Of a stretch of 64,000 bases of DNA, positions 42,429 through 51,146 are shown one piece after another; the first letter of the stretch is position 1; each line of letters opens with the position of its first letter. Origin of the DNA: Bacillota bacterium. Its GTDB lineage: Bacteria > Bacillota > Clostridia > Christensenellales > Christensenellaceae. Location of the stretch: contig JAEYKI010000024.1 in the NCBI GenBank assembly GCA_023408315.1, positions 62,001-126,000 of the forward strand, in the 5' to 3' direction. Both the position numbers and the translations under genes were made by a program. A model generated the notes under the pieces. That model was not told the DNA's origin. It saw nothing but the letters and a program-made list of their open reading frames with translations, and made no database searches.

Positions 42429-45026
42429 ATGAAAAAATTAAAAAAGTACAAAAGCATCCCCAAGTGGATGGTGCTGGGAGGCGCGCTTATAGCTGTTTTT
42501 GCACCCGGCGCGGCTTATGCCAGCGAAGCGGACCTAAGCATTCCAAACTTATCTGGCGGGCAGAATTTATTTTTGGTCATTGGTATCATTATATGTCTGC
42601 TGGGCGTGCTGTTCGGTTTTGTGCAATACCGCGGCGTAAAGAAAGTGCGGGCGCACGAATCGATGCTGAGCGTATCGGACACCATATTTAAGACCTGCAA
42701 AACATACCTTTGGCAACAGGGGAAATTTTTAATCATTCTTTTTATCGTGGTGGGGGCCTGCGTGGCCTTTTATTACGGCTTTTTGCAGAACACGGCGGCA
42801 GGCGGCGTTGTGCTGATTCTGCTGTGGTCTGCCATTGGCATACTGGGTTCGTATGGAGTGGCGTGGTTTGGTATCCGCATGAATACTCTTGCAAACAGCC
42901 GCATGGCGTTTGCCTCTTTGGAGAGAAAGCCATTAAAGCTGCTCAACATCCCGCTCAACACAGGCATCAGTATTGGTATCCTGTTAATTTGCGTGGAATT
43001 GATTATGATGCTCATCATTCTGCGGTTTATTCCGCGCGAGTTTGCAGGTTCCTGCTTTATTGGCTTTGCCATTGGCGAATCCCTGGGCGCCAGCGTTCTT
43101 AGGATTGCGGGCGGCATATTTACCAAAATTGCGGATATCGGTTCGGACCTGATGAAGATTGTATTCAAGATCAAGGAAGACGACCCGCGCAACCCCGGCG
43201 TGATTGCAGACTGCACGGGAGACAACGCGGGGGACAGCGTGGGCCCCACGGCGGACGGGTTCGAGACATTTGGCGTAACCACCGTGGCGCTGGTATCCTT
43301 TATTGTGCTGGCTGTTACAAACACATTCCAGGCGGACCTGCTGATGTGGATATTTGTACTGGGTATACTCATGATCGTATCTTCCTTGGGCGCTTATTAT
43401 TTAAACAAGGCGTTTATGACGGCCAGATACCGCAAGGCGGACGACATAGACTTTGAAAAACCGCTGACCGGCCTGGTGCGGGTTGCGTGCATTGTATCCA
43501 TTTGCGTGCAGTTTTTGATCAGCTGGCTGTTTGTGGGCCCCGGCTCTACACTGGGCGGCGCTTCCCCCCATTTGTGGATTGTGCTGGCCGGGATCATGAG
43601 CTGCGGCACGCTGGGCGCGGCGCTGATTCCGGAATTTACAAAAATATTTACAAGCCCCAAATCCAGGCATGTGCAGGAAGTTGTAACGGCGTCCAGGGAG
43701 GGAGGGCCGTCCCTTAACATCCTCTCCGGCCTGATTGCGGGGAATTTCAGCGCGTTTTGGATGGGGATACTATTCTTTGGGCTTATGTTTGCGGCTTACA
43801 TGCTCAGTACGCTTATTCCGGGCGGGGTAATGGTTTATCCGCCGGTATTCGCGTTTGGCCTGGTGGCGTTCGGATTTTTGGGTATGTTTCCCATCACCAT
43901 TGCGGTGGACAGCTACGGCCCGGTGACGGATAACGCGCAGTCCGTATACGAGCTTTCCCTGATTGAAGAACGTACCAACGTAAGCGAAGAAATTGAAAAA
44001 GATTTTGGATTCAAGCCGGATTTTGAGAAGGCAAAATATTACCTGGAAGCTAACGATGGCGCGGGCAACACATTCAAGGCAACCGCCAAGCCCGTTTTGA
44101 TCGGTACGGCGGTGGTGGGAGCGACCACCATGATTTTCTCCCTGATATTGGTGATACAGAAGGTGCTGGGCGTGGACCCGGCGGCTGTTCTGAATATTCT
44201 CAATCCGTTTGCGCTGCTGGGAATCATATGCGGCGGCGCGGTGGTGTTCTGGTTCTCCGGCGCGGCAACGCAGGCTGTTTCCACAGGCGCGTACAGGGCG
44301 GTGGAGTATATCAAGAAAAATATTCAACTGGACGAAAACGCCAGCCAGTCCGCGGCTACCGAGAAATCCAAAGAGGTGGTGAAGATATGCACGCAGTATG
44401 CGCAGAAAGGCATGCTGAATATATTCATCGCCATTTTCTCGTTCGCGCTCAGCTTCGCATTTTTCTCTTCGCCCGCGGGCGGCGTAAACGCGGTTGCGTT
44501 CTTTATATTCTACCTTGTGTCCATTGCCGTGTTCGGCCTGTTTCAGGCGATATTTATGGCGAACGCAGGCGGGTGCTGGGACAACGCCAAGAAAGTGGTG
44601 GAGGTTGATCTGAAGCAAAAGGGCACGCCCCTGCACGATGCGACAGTGATTGGCGATACGGTGGGCGACCCGTACAAGGATACCTCTTCCGTTGCCCTGA
44701 ACCCCATCATTAAATTTACCACCCTGTTTGGCCTGCTGGCAATGGAAATTGCCCTGAGCGGTTTGTTCACGGTGGCGGCGCCCTGGATTGGCCTGGCCTT
44801 CCTGGTTCTGGCACTTGTGTTTGTGTGGCGTTCGTTCTATGCCATGCGGATCAAGAGCGGAGAAAAAAAGCGGGAATTGATAGAAGAGGTGGTTTTGGCG
44901 GCAAGGCCGGTATTGGAGACAGAACCGGTTCTGGAGGAATCCCTATTGGACGAAGAACCAGAAATAGAGGCAGAACCCGCAGAGGAAGAGGAGTTAGCGC
45001 AGGGAGAGACGGAATCAAAAGAATAA
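42429..45026 (+). CDS. hppA: Membrane-bound ion-translocating pyrophosphatase (divergent clade)
   Basis: 865 aa. Uses PPi hydrolysis to pump H+ or Na+. Pyrophosphate-site motifs: GGIFTKIADIGSDLMK (about 228-243), KEDDPRNPGVIAD (249-261) and, near 735-760, VIGDTVGDPYKDTSS. Compared with the usual ADVGADLVGKVE and ADNVGDNVGD, this copy has SDLMKIVFKIKE and ADCTGDNAGD, and GGCWDNA in the C-terminal half, so it is a divergent member. The last 45 residues are very Glu-rich (EEEELAQGE). AAGGGAG precedes ATG 42429. Confidence 0.9.
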   Translation: MKKLKKYKSIPKWMVLGGALIAVFAPGAAYASEADLSIPNLSGGQNLFLVIGIIICLLGVLFGFVQYRGVKKVRAHESMLSVSDTIFKTCKTYLWQQGKFLIILFIVVGACVAFYYGFLQNTAAGGVVLILLWSAIGILGSYGVAWFGIRMNTLANSRMAFASLERKPLKLLNIPLNTGISIGILLICVELIMMLIILRFIPREFAGSCFIGFAIGESLGASVLRIAGGIFTKIADIGSDLMKIVFKIKEDDPRNPGVIADCTGDNAGDSVGPTADGFETFGVTTVALVSFIVLAVTNTFQADLLMWIFVLGILMIVSSLGAYYLNKAFMTARYRKADDIDFEKPLTGLVRVACIVSICVQFLISWLFVGPGSTLGGASPHLWIVLAGIMSCGTLGAALIPEFTKIFTSPKSRHVQEVVTASREGGPSLNILSGLIAGNFSAFWMGILFFGLMFAAYMLSTLIPGGVMVYPPVFAFGLVAFGFLGMFPITIAVDSYGPVTDNAQSVYELSLIEERTNVSEEIEKDFGFKPDFEKAKYYLEANDGAGNTFKATAKPVLIGTAVVGATTMIFSLILVIQKVLGVDPAAVLNILNPFALLGIICGGAVVFWFSGAATQAVSTGAYRAVEYIKKNIQLDENASQSAATEKSKEVVKICTQYAQKGMLNIFIAIFSFALSFAFFSSPAGGVNAVAFFIFYLVSIAVFGLFQAIFMANAGGCWDNAKKVVEVDLKQKGTPLHDATVIGDTVGDPYKDTSSVALNPIIKFTTLFGLLAMEIALSGLFTVAAPWIGLAFLVLALVFVWRSFYAMRIKSGEKKRELIEEVVLAARPVLETEPVLEESLLDEEPEIEAEPAEEEELAQGETESKE

Positions 45027-45041
45027 TAAAATTAGTAATTC

Positions 45042-45072
45042 AAGAGCCCGATTCCCCGGGCTCTTTTCTTTT
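45042..45072 (+). terminator. Terminator of pyrophosphatase gene
   Basis: AAGAGCCCG / CGGGCTCTT perfect stem, T-rich tail. Confidence 0.87.
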
Positions 45073-45174
45073 GAGGGGCTTGCCCCTGGATCCCTGAAAA
45101 AATCCTTTGTGTGCGCTGCCAAAACACGGTATACTTGAACTAAACGCGCCAATGCGCAAAGGAAAGGAGCAAAC

Positions 45175-45648
45175 ATGGGCTTTTCTTTAACCGGGCTGAT
45201 TATTGCGGCAACACTGTTTGCGCCAAATCTGCTGATGCTGGTTTTTCCCCCGAAAAATGTTCCCGCTGGTTTAAAGGACGCAGGGGTATTCTTTACCGTT
45301 TTGGAGAGGATAGGCCAGGTTGGGTGCGTTTTGCTGCTTTGCCTGTCAGAGGGCCTCAATCAATTGGGCTTTACCGTTTGGCTGGTACTCACGGCGGTTT
45401 GTATTGCCGTATATTGGGGCCTATGGCTGCGGTATGCGGGACGCGGACAAGCGTTTATGCTGCTGTTCCGGCCTTTGGGATTGATCCCTGTACCCATGGC
45501 GGTATTCCCTGTTCTGGCGTTTGGCTTTGCTGCGGCGGCAGGCCGGAATTTTTGGCTGGGCATTGCTGTGGTTTTGTTTGCGATAGGCCACCTGGCAAAT
45601 AGCTGGCATACATATAAGATTGCACGTGACGTTGAAAAGAAAGGTTAG
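45175..45648 (+). CDS. Small polytopic membrane protein
   Basis: 157 aa with four or five hydrophobic segments (LTGLIIAATLFAPNLLMLVF, WLVLTAVCIAVYWGLWL, LGLIPVPMAVFPVLAFGFAAAAG, WLGIAVVLFAIGHLANSW). AAAGGAG precedes the ATG. Not recognised. Spaced 22 bp from the ProX-like gene on the same strand. Confidence 0.75.
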   Translation: MGFSLTGLIIAATLFAPNLLMLVFPPKNVPAGLKDAGVFFTVLERIGQVGCVLLLCLSEGLNQLGFTVWLVLTAVCIAVYWGLWLRYAGRGQAFMLLFRPLGLIPVPMAVFPVLAFGFAAAAGRNFWLGIAVVLFAIGHLANSWHTYKIARDVEKKG

Positions 45649-45670
45649 TATTTATCAATAGAGGCAGCCA

Positions 45671-46219
45671 ATGGCAACTATAAGAATAGACCCCAAAATC
45701 TATACGGAAAAACCAAAAGACAAACGTTTGCAGAAAGAAATGGATACATACGAGCGGCTGGACATGCTGGGGATTGGGTACACCCGGATTGACCACGGCG
45801 AGACTCCTTCCATTGACGCGTGCGGAGAGGTTGAAAAAATACTGGGAATAGAAATATGCAAAAATCTGTTTTTATGCAACGCGAACAAGAGCAGCTTTTA
45901 CATGCTGATGATGCCGGGCTGCAAGGTGTTTAAAACAAAGGAACTTTCCAAACAGATTGGCTCCTCCCGGCTTTCTTTTGCGGATGCTTCTTATATGGAA
46001 CAATTTTTAAAGATAACGCCGGGATCTGTAAGCGTGCTTGGCCTGATGAACGATACGGGCGGCAGGGTATCCCTGCTGATAGATAAAGATGTTTTGCACA
46101 GCGAATACGTGGGCTGCCACCCGTGCGTGAACACAAGCAGCCTTAAGATACGCACGAACGATCTGCTGCATAAATTTTTGCCTTCAACCGGGCATACGCC
46201 CGTATTTGTAGAGTTGTAG
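45671..46219 (+). CDS. YbaK/ProX-type aminoacyl-tRNA deacylase
   Basis: 182 aa. RLDMLGIGYTRIDHGETPSIDACGEV near the start and YVGCHPCVNTSSLKIRTNDLL at the end match ProX/PrdX-type prolyl-tRNA editing proteins that hydrolyse mischarged Ala-tRNA(Pro). The catalytic Lys is likely in the CNANKSSFYML strand. AGAGGCAG precedes the ATG. Followed by a terminator. Confidence 0.86.
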   Translation: MATIRIDPKIYTEKPKDKRLQKEMDTYERLDMLGIGYTRIDHGETPSIDACGEVEKILGIEICKNLFLCNANKSSFYMLMMPGCKVFKTKELSKQIGSSRLSFADASYMEQFLKITPGSVSVLGLMNDTGGRVSLLIDKDVLHSEYVGCHPCVNTSSLKIRTNDLLHKFLPSTGHTPVFVEL

Positions 46220-46250
46220 TCTCCCGTGTATATATTTTATATTCTTTGCT

Positions 46251-46288
46251 TAAAAGCCCTGCCGAATGCTAGCGGCGGAGCTTTTTAT
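46251..46288 (+). terminator. Candidate terminator
   Basis: TAAAAGCCCTGCCG / CGGCGGAGCTTTTT stem with an internal loop, then T-run. Confidence 0.6.
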
Positions 46289-46459
46289 TTTGTGGCTATA
46301 CAGCGGAATGGCAAAACAAAAAAGGATTTTGTGCAGGGTATATAGAATATTACTAGTAAGCATTTAGTATCATGCGGGTACGCACGTCATTTTTTTAAGC
46401 AGTACGAAATATCTGGGCTCAGATAAATAACCGCATAAAGGTTCAAGGAGGAATATGCC

Positions 46460-46897
46460 ATGGAAACCCTGGAAGCTCACATCCGGCTGATGAATGACAA
46501 GCTGCTTCTTTCCTCATACTCGCCGGGGCGGGGCGAGGTCGTAACCGATTACCTCCCTCCCTACGGGGAAGGAAGCGGTTATTTCCCGTCTGAGCTTTTT
46601 TTAATCAGCCTTGGAACCTGTTCTGGCGGCACAATCCTTTCTCTGCTCAGGCGGTTTGGCAAACAGGTGGATTCATATTCCATAAACATGCTTGGCACGC
46701 TGCGGGACGAGCATCCCAAGAGCTTTTCTGAGATTACTATGGAGTTTTATATTACCTCGCGGGATGTGAATATGGAAGACTGCGAAAAAGCGTCTCTGCT
46801 GGCGGAAAAAAAATATTGCCCCATATGGGCGATGATCAAGGGCAACGTGCAGGTGGAGGCTAAATTTCATTTAAACGCAGGAGAAGATAACGGATAA
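46460..46897 (+). CDS. OsmC family peroxiredoxin-like protein
   Basis: 145 aa. The two redox Cys are Cys54 (SLGTCSGG) and Cys120 (KKYCPIWAM), the usual OsmC/Ohr pair that reduces organic peroxides. AGGAGG precedes the ATG. It lies ahead of an unknown gene on the same strand, 21 bp apart. Confidence 0.86.
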   Translation: METLEAHIRLMNDKLLLSSYSPGRGEVVTDYLPPYGEGSGYFPSELFLISLGTCSGGTILSLLRRFGKQVDSYSINMLGTLRDEHPKSFSEITMEFYITSRDVNMEDCEKASLLAEKKYCPIWAMIKGNVQVEAKFHLNAGEDNG

Positions 46898-46917
46898 CCT
46901 GCCATAAGGGCAGGCAG

Positions 46918-47691
46918 ATGAATCATCCGGCAGGTGGCCGGAACGGGATTGTTATGGCAAACAGGGAATTGAAAAAGATTGTCGAAAAAAGCATGGTATC
47001 GGGCGAGTACAAGATTGCTTTTGAGAGCGCGTCCGAACAGCAGGCCGGGGGAAAACTGGCGATGCTCTTCAGCCAGCTTGGCGCCCTGCCGGAAAGCGGT
47101 CTTCCCTTTTGCTATTCCAGGGTTGGAAAGAACGTGCTGATAGCGGACCATGTTACGTTCAACTCACAAAAAAAGCTTACCCGGCAGGTTGAAAGCCTGA
47201 TAGATCTGTTTGCCAGCAGGCGGGACCTTGTGCTGCAAAACAAGCTGGCGACAGGCAGGTTTAAAATGCTGCCGCCCATATCCAAGGGGCCCAACACAGC
47301 CCGCAATTATCTGGCCAATTGTGCGGTTGCATTTGGAGAGCATTACAACCGTTTGCCCGGGTACAGGGAAGCGCTGGAGAACGAAGGCATTATAAAGCCG
47401 GGCTGTGCAGTGAAGACCTGCTTTTTTTTGGAGGACACAACGCCGCTTGGGTCTTATATCATCAATTCGGACGGCATGCACGAACTGGTACTGCCCTATG
47501 TGAAGCAATTTTTGGACATGTTTGAACGTTCGGCCGGGCTTGATTATGTGTTTTTCGGCTGTTTTAGAGGATGTTCCAATGCGCTTTGGTTTATTGCGAG
47601 GGACGATATTGGCCTGTACCGCAAGAAAGAAATGGACCTGATACGCCGCATGTATTTTTCGTTTGACATGCAGGCGTCGGTTAATGAATAG
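46918..47691 (+). CDS. Unrecognised soluble protein
   Basis: 257 aa, no signal peptide, several aromatic residues and a mixed alpha/beta pattern with internal sequences FHWIRRDIGL-like near the end (FIARDDIGLYRKKEMDLIRRM). Cys near the middle (CAVKTCFF) and late (GCFRGCSNALW) may bind a metal. AAGGGCAGGC lies before ATG 46918; ATG 46954 is a possible alternative. I cannot assign a function. Confidence 0.7.
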   Translation: MNHPAGGRNGIVMANRELKKIVEKSMVSGEYKIAFESASEQQAGGKLAMLFSQLGALPESGLPFCYSRVGKNVLIADHVTFNSQKKLTRQVESLIDLFASRRDLVLQNKLATGRFKMLPPISKGPNTARNYLANCAVAFGEHYNRLPGYREALENEGIIKPGCAVKTCFFLEDTTPLGSYIINSDGMHELVLPYVKQFLDMFERSAGLDYVFFGCFRGCSNALWFIARDDIGLYRKKEMDLIRRMYFSFDMQASVNE

Positions 47692-47719
47692 GACAAATAA
47701 ATTGTTCAACGGGTGTAAC

Positions 47720-48952
47720 ATGAAAAAAATTTTGATTTGCTTAATAACTCTGGCCGCGCTGGCAGCGGCGGGGTGCCAGCCAACAGGCGCGGAGAATGGC
47801 GGCGTGGCCGCGATGGCGAGTGTGGACAGCGCCCCCCAAACGCAGCAAAGCGCAGCAACGCCAGCTCCAAGCGCGTCTGCAACGCCCAAGGCGCAGAAAG
47901 CGACCATTGCGGCGGTTGGGGACGTGATGCTGATGGCCACGCAGATCAATAACGCGAAGATGGGCGACACATACGATTTCAACCCTGTGTTTGCCTTGAT
48001 AGCGCCGTACATCCGCCAGGCGGATATAGCCGTGGCCAATCTGGAGACGCCGGTTGCCGGGATGGAGGCCGGGTGGTCTGTGAGCGGCACGCCCATGCCG
48101 GACGGGAAAACCGGGCTTTCTTATTTTAACGCGCCTGTGCAGATACTGGACGCGCTGAAAAACGCCGGATTTGATGTGCTGGGCACTGCCAACAACCACG
48201 CGCTGGATAAAGACCGGGACGGCCTTGAGAACACCATACGAAACATCCGCGCGGCAGGGTTGGACCAGGTGGGTACCAACTTGCAGGGCGAAGGCAGGCG
48301 CATGGTGATGAAAGAAGTAAACGGCATCAGGTTTGCCATACTGGCCTATGCGGAAAGCACCAACCAGCACACCGGGGGGTATTCCGGCAGCGAACTTCAG
48401 CAGGCTGTGAATTTTATTAACGATAAAAACGTGATTGATGACATCAAGCAGGCCAGGCAGGAGGGCGCAGATATTGTGGCCCTGTGCCTGCATACAGGCG
48501 TGGAGAAAAATACGGCCCCCGAAGCGTATGAACGGGAGCGTGCCAAGGAATACATTGCCGCAGGGGCGGACATTCTGTTCCAGGCCCACCCGCATGTGCT
48601 GCAGCCTATGGAAATGGTGACAGCGGGGGAAGGGGCGGACATGCGGACCGGATTTGTGGCGTATTCCCTGGGGAATTTTATATCTAATATGGAGGGGGAC
48701 GCGTATTCGCGCGCGGCTGTGGTTTATGTGGATGTGGAAAAGGACGCGGAAGGGGCGCACATTACAGGTGCGCGGTACCTGCCCACATATTTCTACCGCA
48801 GTGGGGGCGCGTATGAAGTGCTTCCGGCAATTCCAAGCGCGGTTTCCGCTGTTGAGCAGGCGCTGGGCGCAGGAGCGGCTAAAACGGCGCTGGGCGCGCA
48901 TGAGCGCACCGTGGAGTTTCTGGGAAGCCAGGCGGCGCTGCCCGAACAATAG
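47720..48952 (+). CDS. CapA/PgsA-family lipoprotein
   Basis: 410 aa. Signal MKKILICLITLAALAAAGC with lipobox AAGC, then Ser/Ala/Pro linker. The CapA fold (metallophosphatase-like) shows AAVGDVMLM, DIAVANLETPV, GTANNHALDKDRDGLENTI and FQAHPHVLQPME. Family members help polyglutamate capsule synthesis or hydrolyse cell-surface bonds. Start 47720 chosen for the lipoprotein signal; ATG 47684 is an alternative. Confidence 0.85.
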   Translation: MKKILICLITLAALAAAGCQPTGAENGGVAAMASVDSAPQTQQSAATPAPSASATPKAQKATIAAVGDVMLMATQINNAKMGDTYDFNPVFALIAPYIRQADIAVANLETPVAGMEAGWSVSGTPMPDGKTGLSYFNAPVQILDALKNAGFDVLGTANNHALDKDRDGLENTIRNIRAAGLDQVGTNLQGEGRRMVMKEVNGIRFAILAYAESTNQHTGGYSGSELQQAVNFINDKNVIDDIKQARQEGADIVALCLHTGVEKNTAPEAYERERAKEYIAAGADILFQAHPHVLQPMEMVTAGEGADMRTGFVAYSLGNFISNMEGDAYSRAAVVYVDVEKDAEGAHITGARYLPTYFYRSGGAYEVLPAIPSAVSAVEQALGAGAAKTALGAHERTVEFLGSQAALPEQ

Positions 48953-49071
48953 GCGGTCTATTCCGTTTTTTAGCAATATAGTAGAAACAGATAAATCAAA
49001 TGAATGCGTAATCCGGCTTGTATGCCGCAGCCCAAGCCTTTCTGCCGCCGGGCGCCCGAAAGGAGCCGATT

Positions 49072-49410
49072 ATGGGAAGTAAGTCTGGAATTTCAAAGTT
49101 TGTCTGGGTCCCCAGAATCATTGCGATTGCGTACGTTTTATTTTTGCTGGTGTTCACCCTGGATTCCGGGGCAAGCGGGATATGGGAGAGAATCACCGCA
49201 TATGTTATGAACGCGCTTCCGGCTATTGTTGTAGCCGCATGCCTGGCGGTTTTTTGGCGCAGGCCAAAAGCCGCCGGCTGGATGTTTATAGCATTAGCTG
49301 TTGCTTTTACGGTCTGGTTTAACGCCTATACCCGCCTGGAACAGTTTTTAATTGTCCCGCTGCCTCTCCTGGTGATTGGCGTGCTGTTCCTGCTGGTGCG
49401 CAAACGCTGA
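49072..49410 (+). CDS. Small membrane protein
   Basis: 112 aa with four hydrophobic segments (IIAIAYVLFLLVFTL, AYVMNALPAIVVAACLAVFW, WMFIALAVAFTVWF, FLIVPLPLLVIGVLFLLV). Start 49072 has AAAGGAG 8 bp upstream; a longer frame is not supported. Family not recognised. Confidence 0.75.
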   Translation: MGSKSGISKFVWVPRIIAIAYVLFLLVFTLDSGASGIWERITAYVMNALPAIVVAACLAVFWRRPKAAGWMFIALAVAFTVWFNAYTRLEQFLIVPLPLLVIGVLFLLVRKR

Positions 49411-49460
49411 TATAATATTTTCACTCCTATGTTTTTGGCTTGTCCGCATGGCGCAAACTG

Positions 49461-49480
49461 AAAAAAGCCGCGCTTTTTTT
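49461..49480. terminator. Terminator between convergent genes
   Basis: AAAAAAGC-CGC-GCTTTTTT stem with T-runs on both strands. Confidence 0.7.
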
Positions 49481-50274
49481 CAGTCTCTTCTTTTTTGCGC
49501 CAGGTCAAAGCCGGTGGAACCCAGGTTTGAAACCTCGGAGAGCTTGCAGGCATAGTAACAGGATTTGCGGTACATATGGTTTACCTGCAGGCGGCACAGA
49601 GTTCCCAAAATTTCTTTGTTTTCAAGCTTATCTTCCAGTTCCAGCATAAACGCCGCAAAGGCGGCCACTTCGTCCACTACGTCCGCGTTTAGCCTGTGAA
49701 GGCTTGCGAATTCCGGAAGCCCGGCGCGCAAAAATCCCATCAATTCAATCGATTTTAAGTACAGATTATCAAACTTGTGCATAAAGCGGTGGCATCCTTT
49801 CAGGATATCCCTTTCTGACGGATCCAGGCACGCATTGATTGTATCCGCATTCATGGAGCAATTGAGTAGCCACAGCAAATGGTAGTGGATAGGGTGCATC
49901 AGGCTGTCTGTGCCTTTGGAAGCGTGGTCCAGTATCCGCAGGTATTCTTCTGTTTCGTTCACCATCTGGTTTAAAAAGCCCGGGGACATGTTAATGCAGT
50001 ATTCGCCCAGCAACTGCCGCCGAAGAAGGCCCAGTGCAAACATTCTGGCCTGCTGCGCCGAGTTGTACGTTGTTTCCAAAAAACGCTCCTGCGCGATTTC
50101 GGGCAGGTATTCCCCGGATTGTGCGAACAGCGTGTCAAACAGGGTGATGTAATGCTCAGCCTGCTGGGCATGTTCTTTCTCCCTGGCGGGCAGGGCGTTT
50201 AAAATAAACCGCATATGGTCGCCCAGTATCTGGAGCCAAAACGGGTCTTCATACTTGTTTGTATTTTCGGGCAT
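49480..50274 (-). CDS. DUF2935 ferritin-like protein
   Basis: 264 aa. The start EDPFWLQILGDHMRFILNALP carries the His/Glu pattern of the DUF2935 helical bundle, two repeats of about 120 residues with metal-binding His and Glu (HPIHYHLLWLL later). Thought to bind iron or another metal. AGGAGG is seen before ATG 50274. Function unknown. Confidence 0.82.
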   Translation of the reverse strand: MPENTNKYEDPFWLQILGDHMRFILNALPAREKEHAQQAEHYITLFDTLFAQSGEYLPEIAQERFLETTYNSAQQARMFALGLLRRQLLGEYCINMSPGFLNQMVNETEEYLRILDHASKGTDSLMHPIHYHLLWLLNCSMNADTINACLDPSERDILKGCHRFMHKFDNLYLKSIELMGFLRAGLPEFASLHRLNADVVDEVAAFAAFMLELEDKLENKEILGTLCRLQVNHMYRKSCYYACKLSEVSNLGSTGFDLAQKRRD

Positions 50275-50462
50275 AATAACAGTCCTCCTTGCATGGCCTC
50301 AATGATATATATGCGTTTTAACTGCAAACATGAGAAAAAATACGGCGCATTGCATGGGGAGGCAAAAAGAGGATGTATTTCCTTTTGATGCAAAAAAATG
50401 CTTAATGGTGGTATAATAGTTTATATATATGGAAACGCGCAAAGACGCATGCGGGGTGTGGA

Positions 50463-51128
50463 ATGGAAAATATAAGGACAGGTATTCTGGAGGCGCTTGC
50501 GTTTAGGCACGCATGCAAAGAATTTAATAGAGAGAAGATACCAGGGGAAGACTTTGAGGTGATTTTGGAGGCGGGACGTTTATCCCCCAGTTCGTTTGGC
50601 TTTGAGCCCTGGAGCATCCTGGTGCTGCAGGATATGGCCCTGCGTGAAAAATTGCTGCCCGTATGCTGGGGAGCCCGGAAGCAGCTGCCCACCGCCAGCC
50701 ATTTTTGTATCCTGCTTGCAAGGCGCGCATCCGCCCTTGCGCCCGGTTCGGGCTATTTGCAAGGAATCATGCGGGATGTGCAGCAATTGCCGGAAGAGCA
50801 GATACATGCCAAGGCCGCAAGGGTTGAGAATTACTTCAAAAACGATATAAAAATATGGGGGAACGGAGCAGCCATGTTTGACTGGGCGTGCAGGCAGACG
50901 TACATTGCCTTGGGCAATATGATGACAGCCGCCGCTTTTTTAAAAATAGATTCGTGCCCCATAGAGGGCTTTGTGAGGGACAGCGTGGAAGAGATGCTGG
51001 AGCGGGAAGGCATTTTTGACAGGAAAGAGTTTGGGGTGAGCTGCATGGTGGCGTTTGGATACCGCAGCCGGGAACCCAAGCCCAAAACGCGCAGGGAAGC
51101 AGCCAGCGTGATCCGCTGGATTGGGTAG
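50463..51128 (+). CDS. NAD(P)H nitroreductase family protein
   Basis: 221 aa. FMN-binding LEALAFRHACKEFNREK at the start, GRLSPSSFGFEPWSILVLQD, and DWACRQTYIALGNMMTAAAFLKIDSCPIEGF near the end match NfsB-type enzymes. Usually two-electron reduction of flavin-accessible substrates; physiological substrate unknown. GGGGTGTGG before the ATG. Heads a five-gene rightward operon. Confidence 0.87.
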   Translation: MENIRTGILEALAFRHACKEFNREKIPGEDFEVILEAGRLSPSSFGFEPWSILVLQDMALREKLLPVCWGARKQLPTASHFCILLARRASALAPGSGYLQGIMRDVQQLPEEQIHAKAARVENYFKNDIKIWGNGAAMFDWACRQTYIALGNMMTAAAFLKIDSCPIEGFVRDSVEEMLEREGIFDRKEFGVSCMVAFGYRSREPKPKTRREAASVIRWIG

Positions 51129-51146
51129 TTCCAAAGGAGATATATT

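Noticed and set aside
47663..47719. Extended N-terminus of the CapA-like gene
   Set aside because: The extension overlaps the upstream gene and would bury the lipoprotein signal; start moved to 47720.
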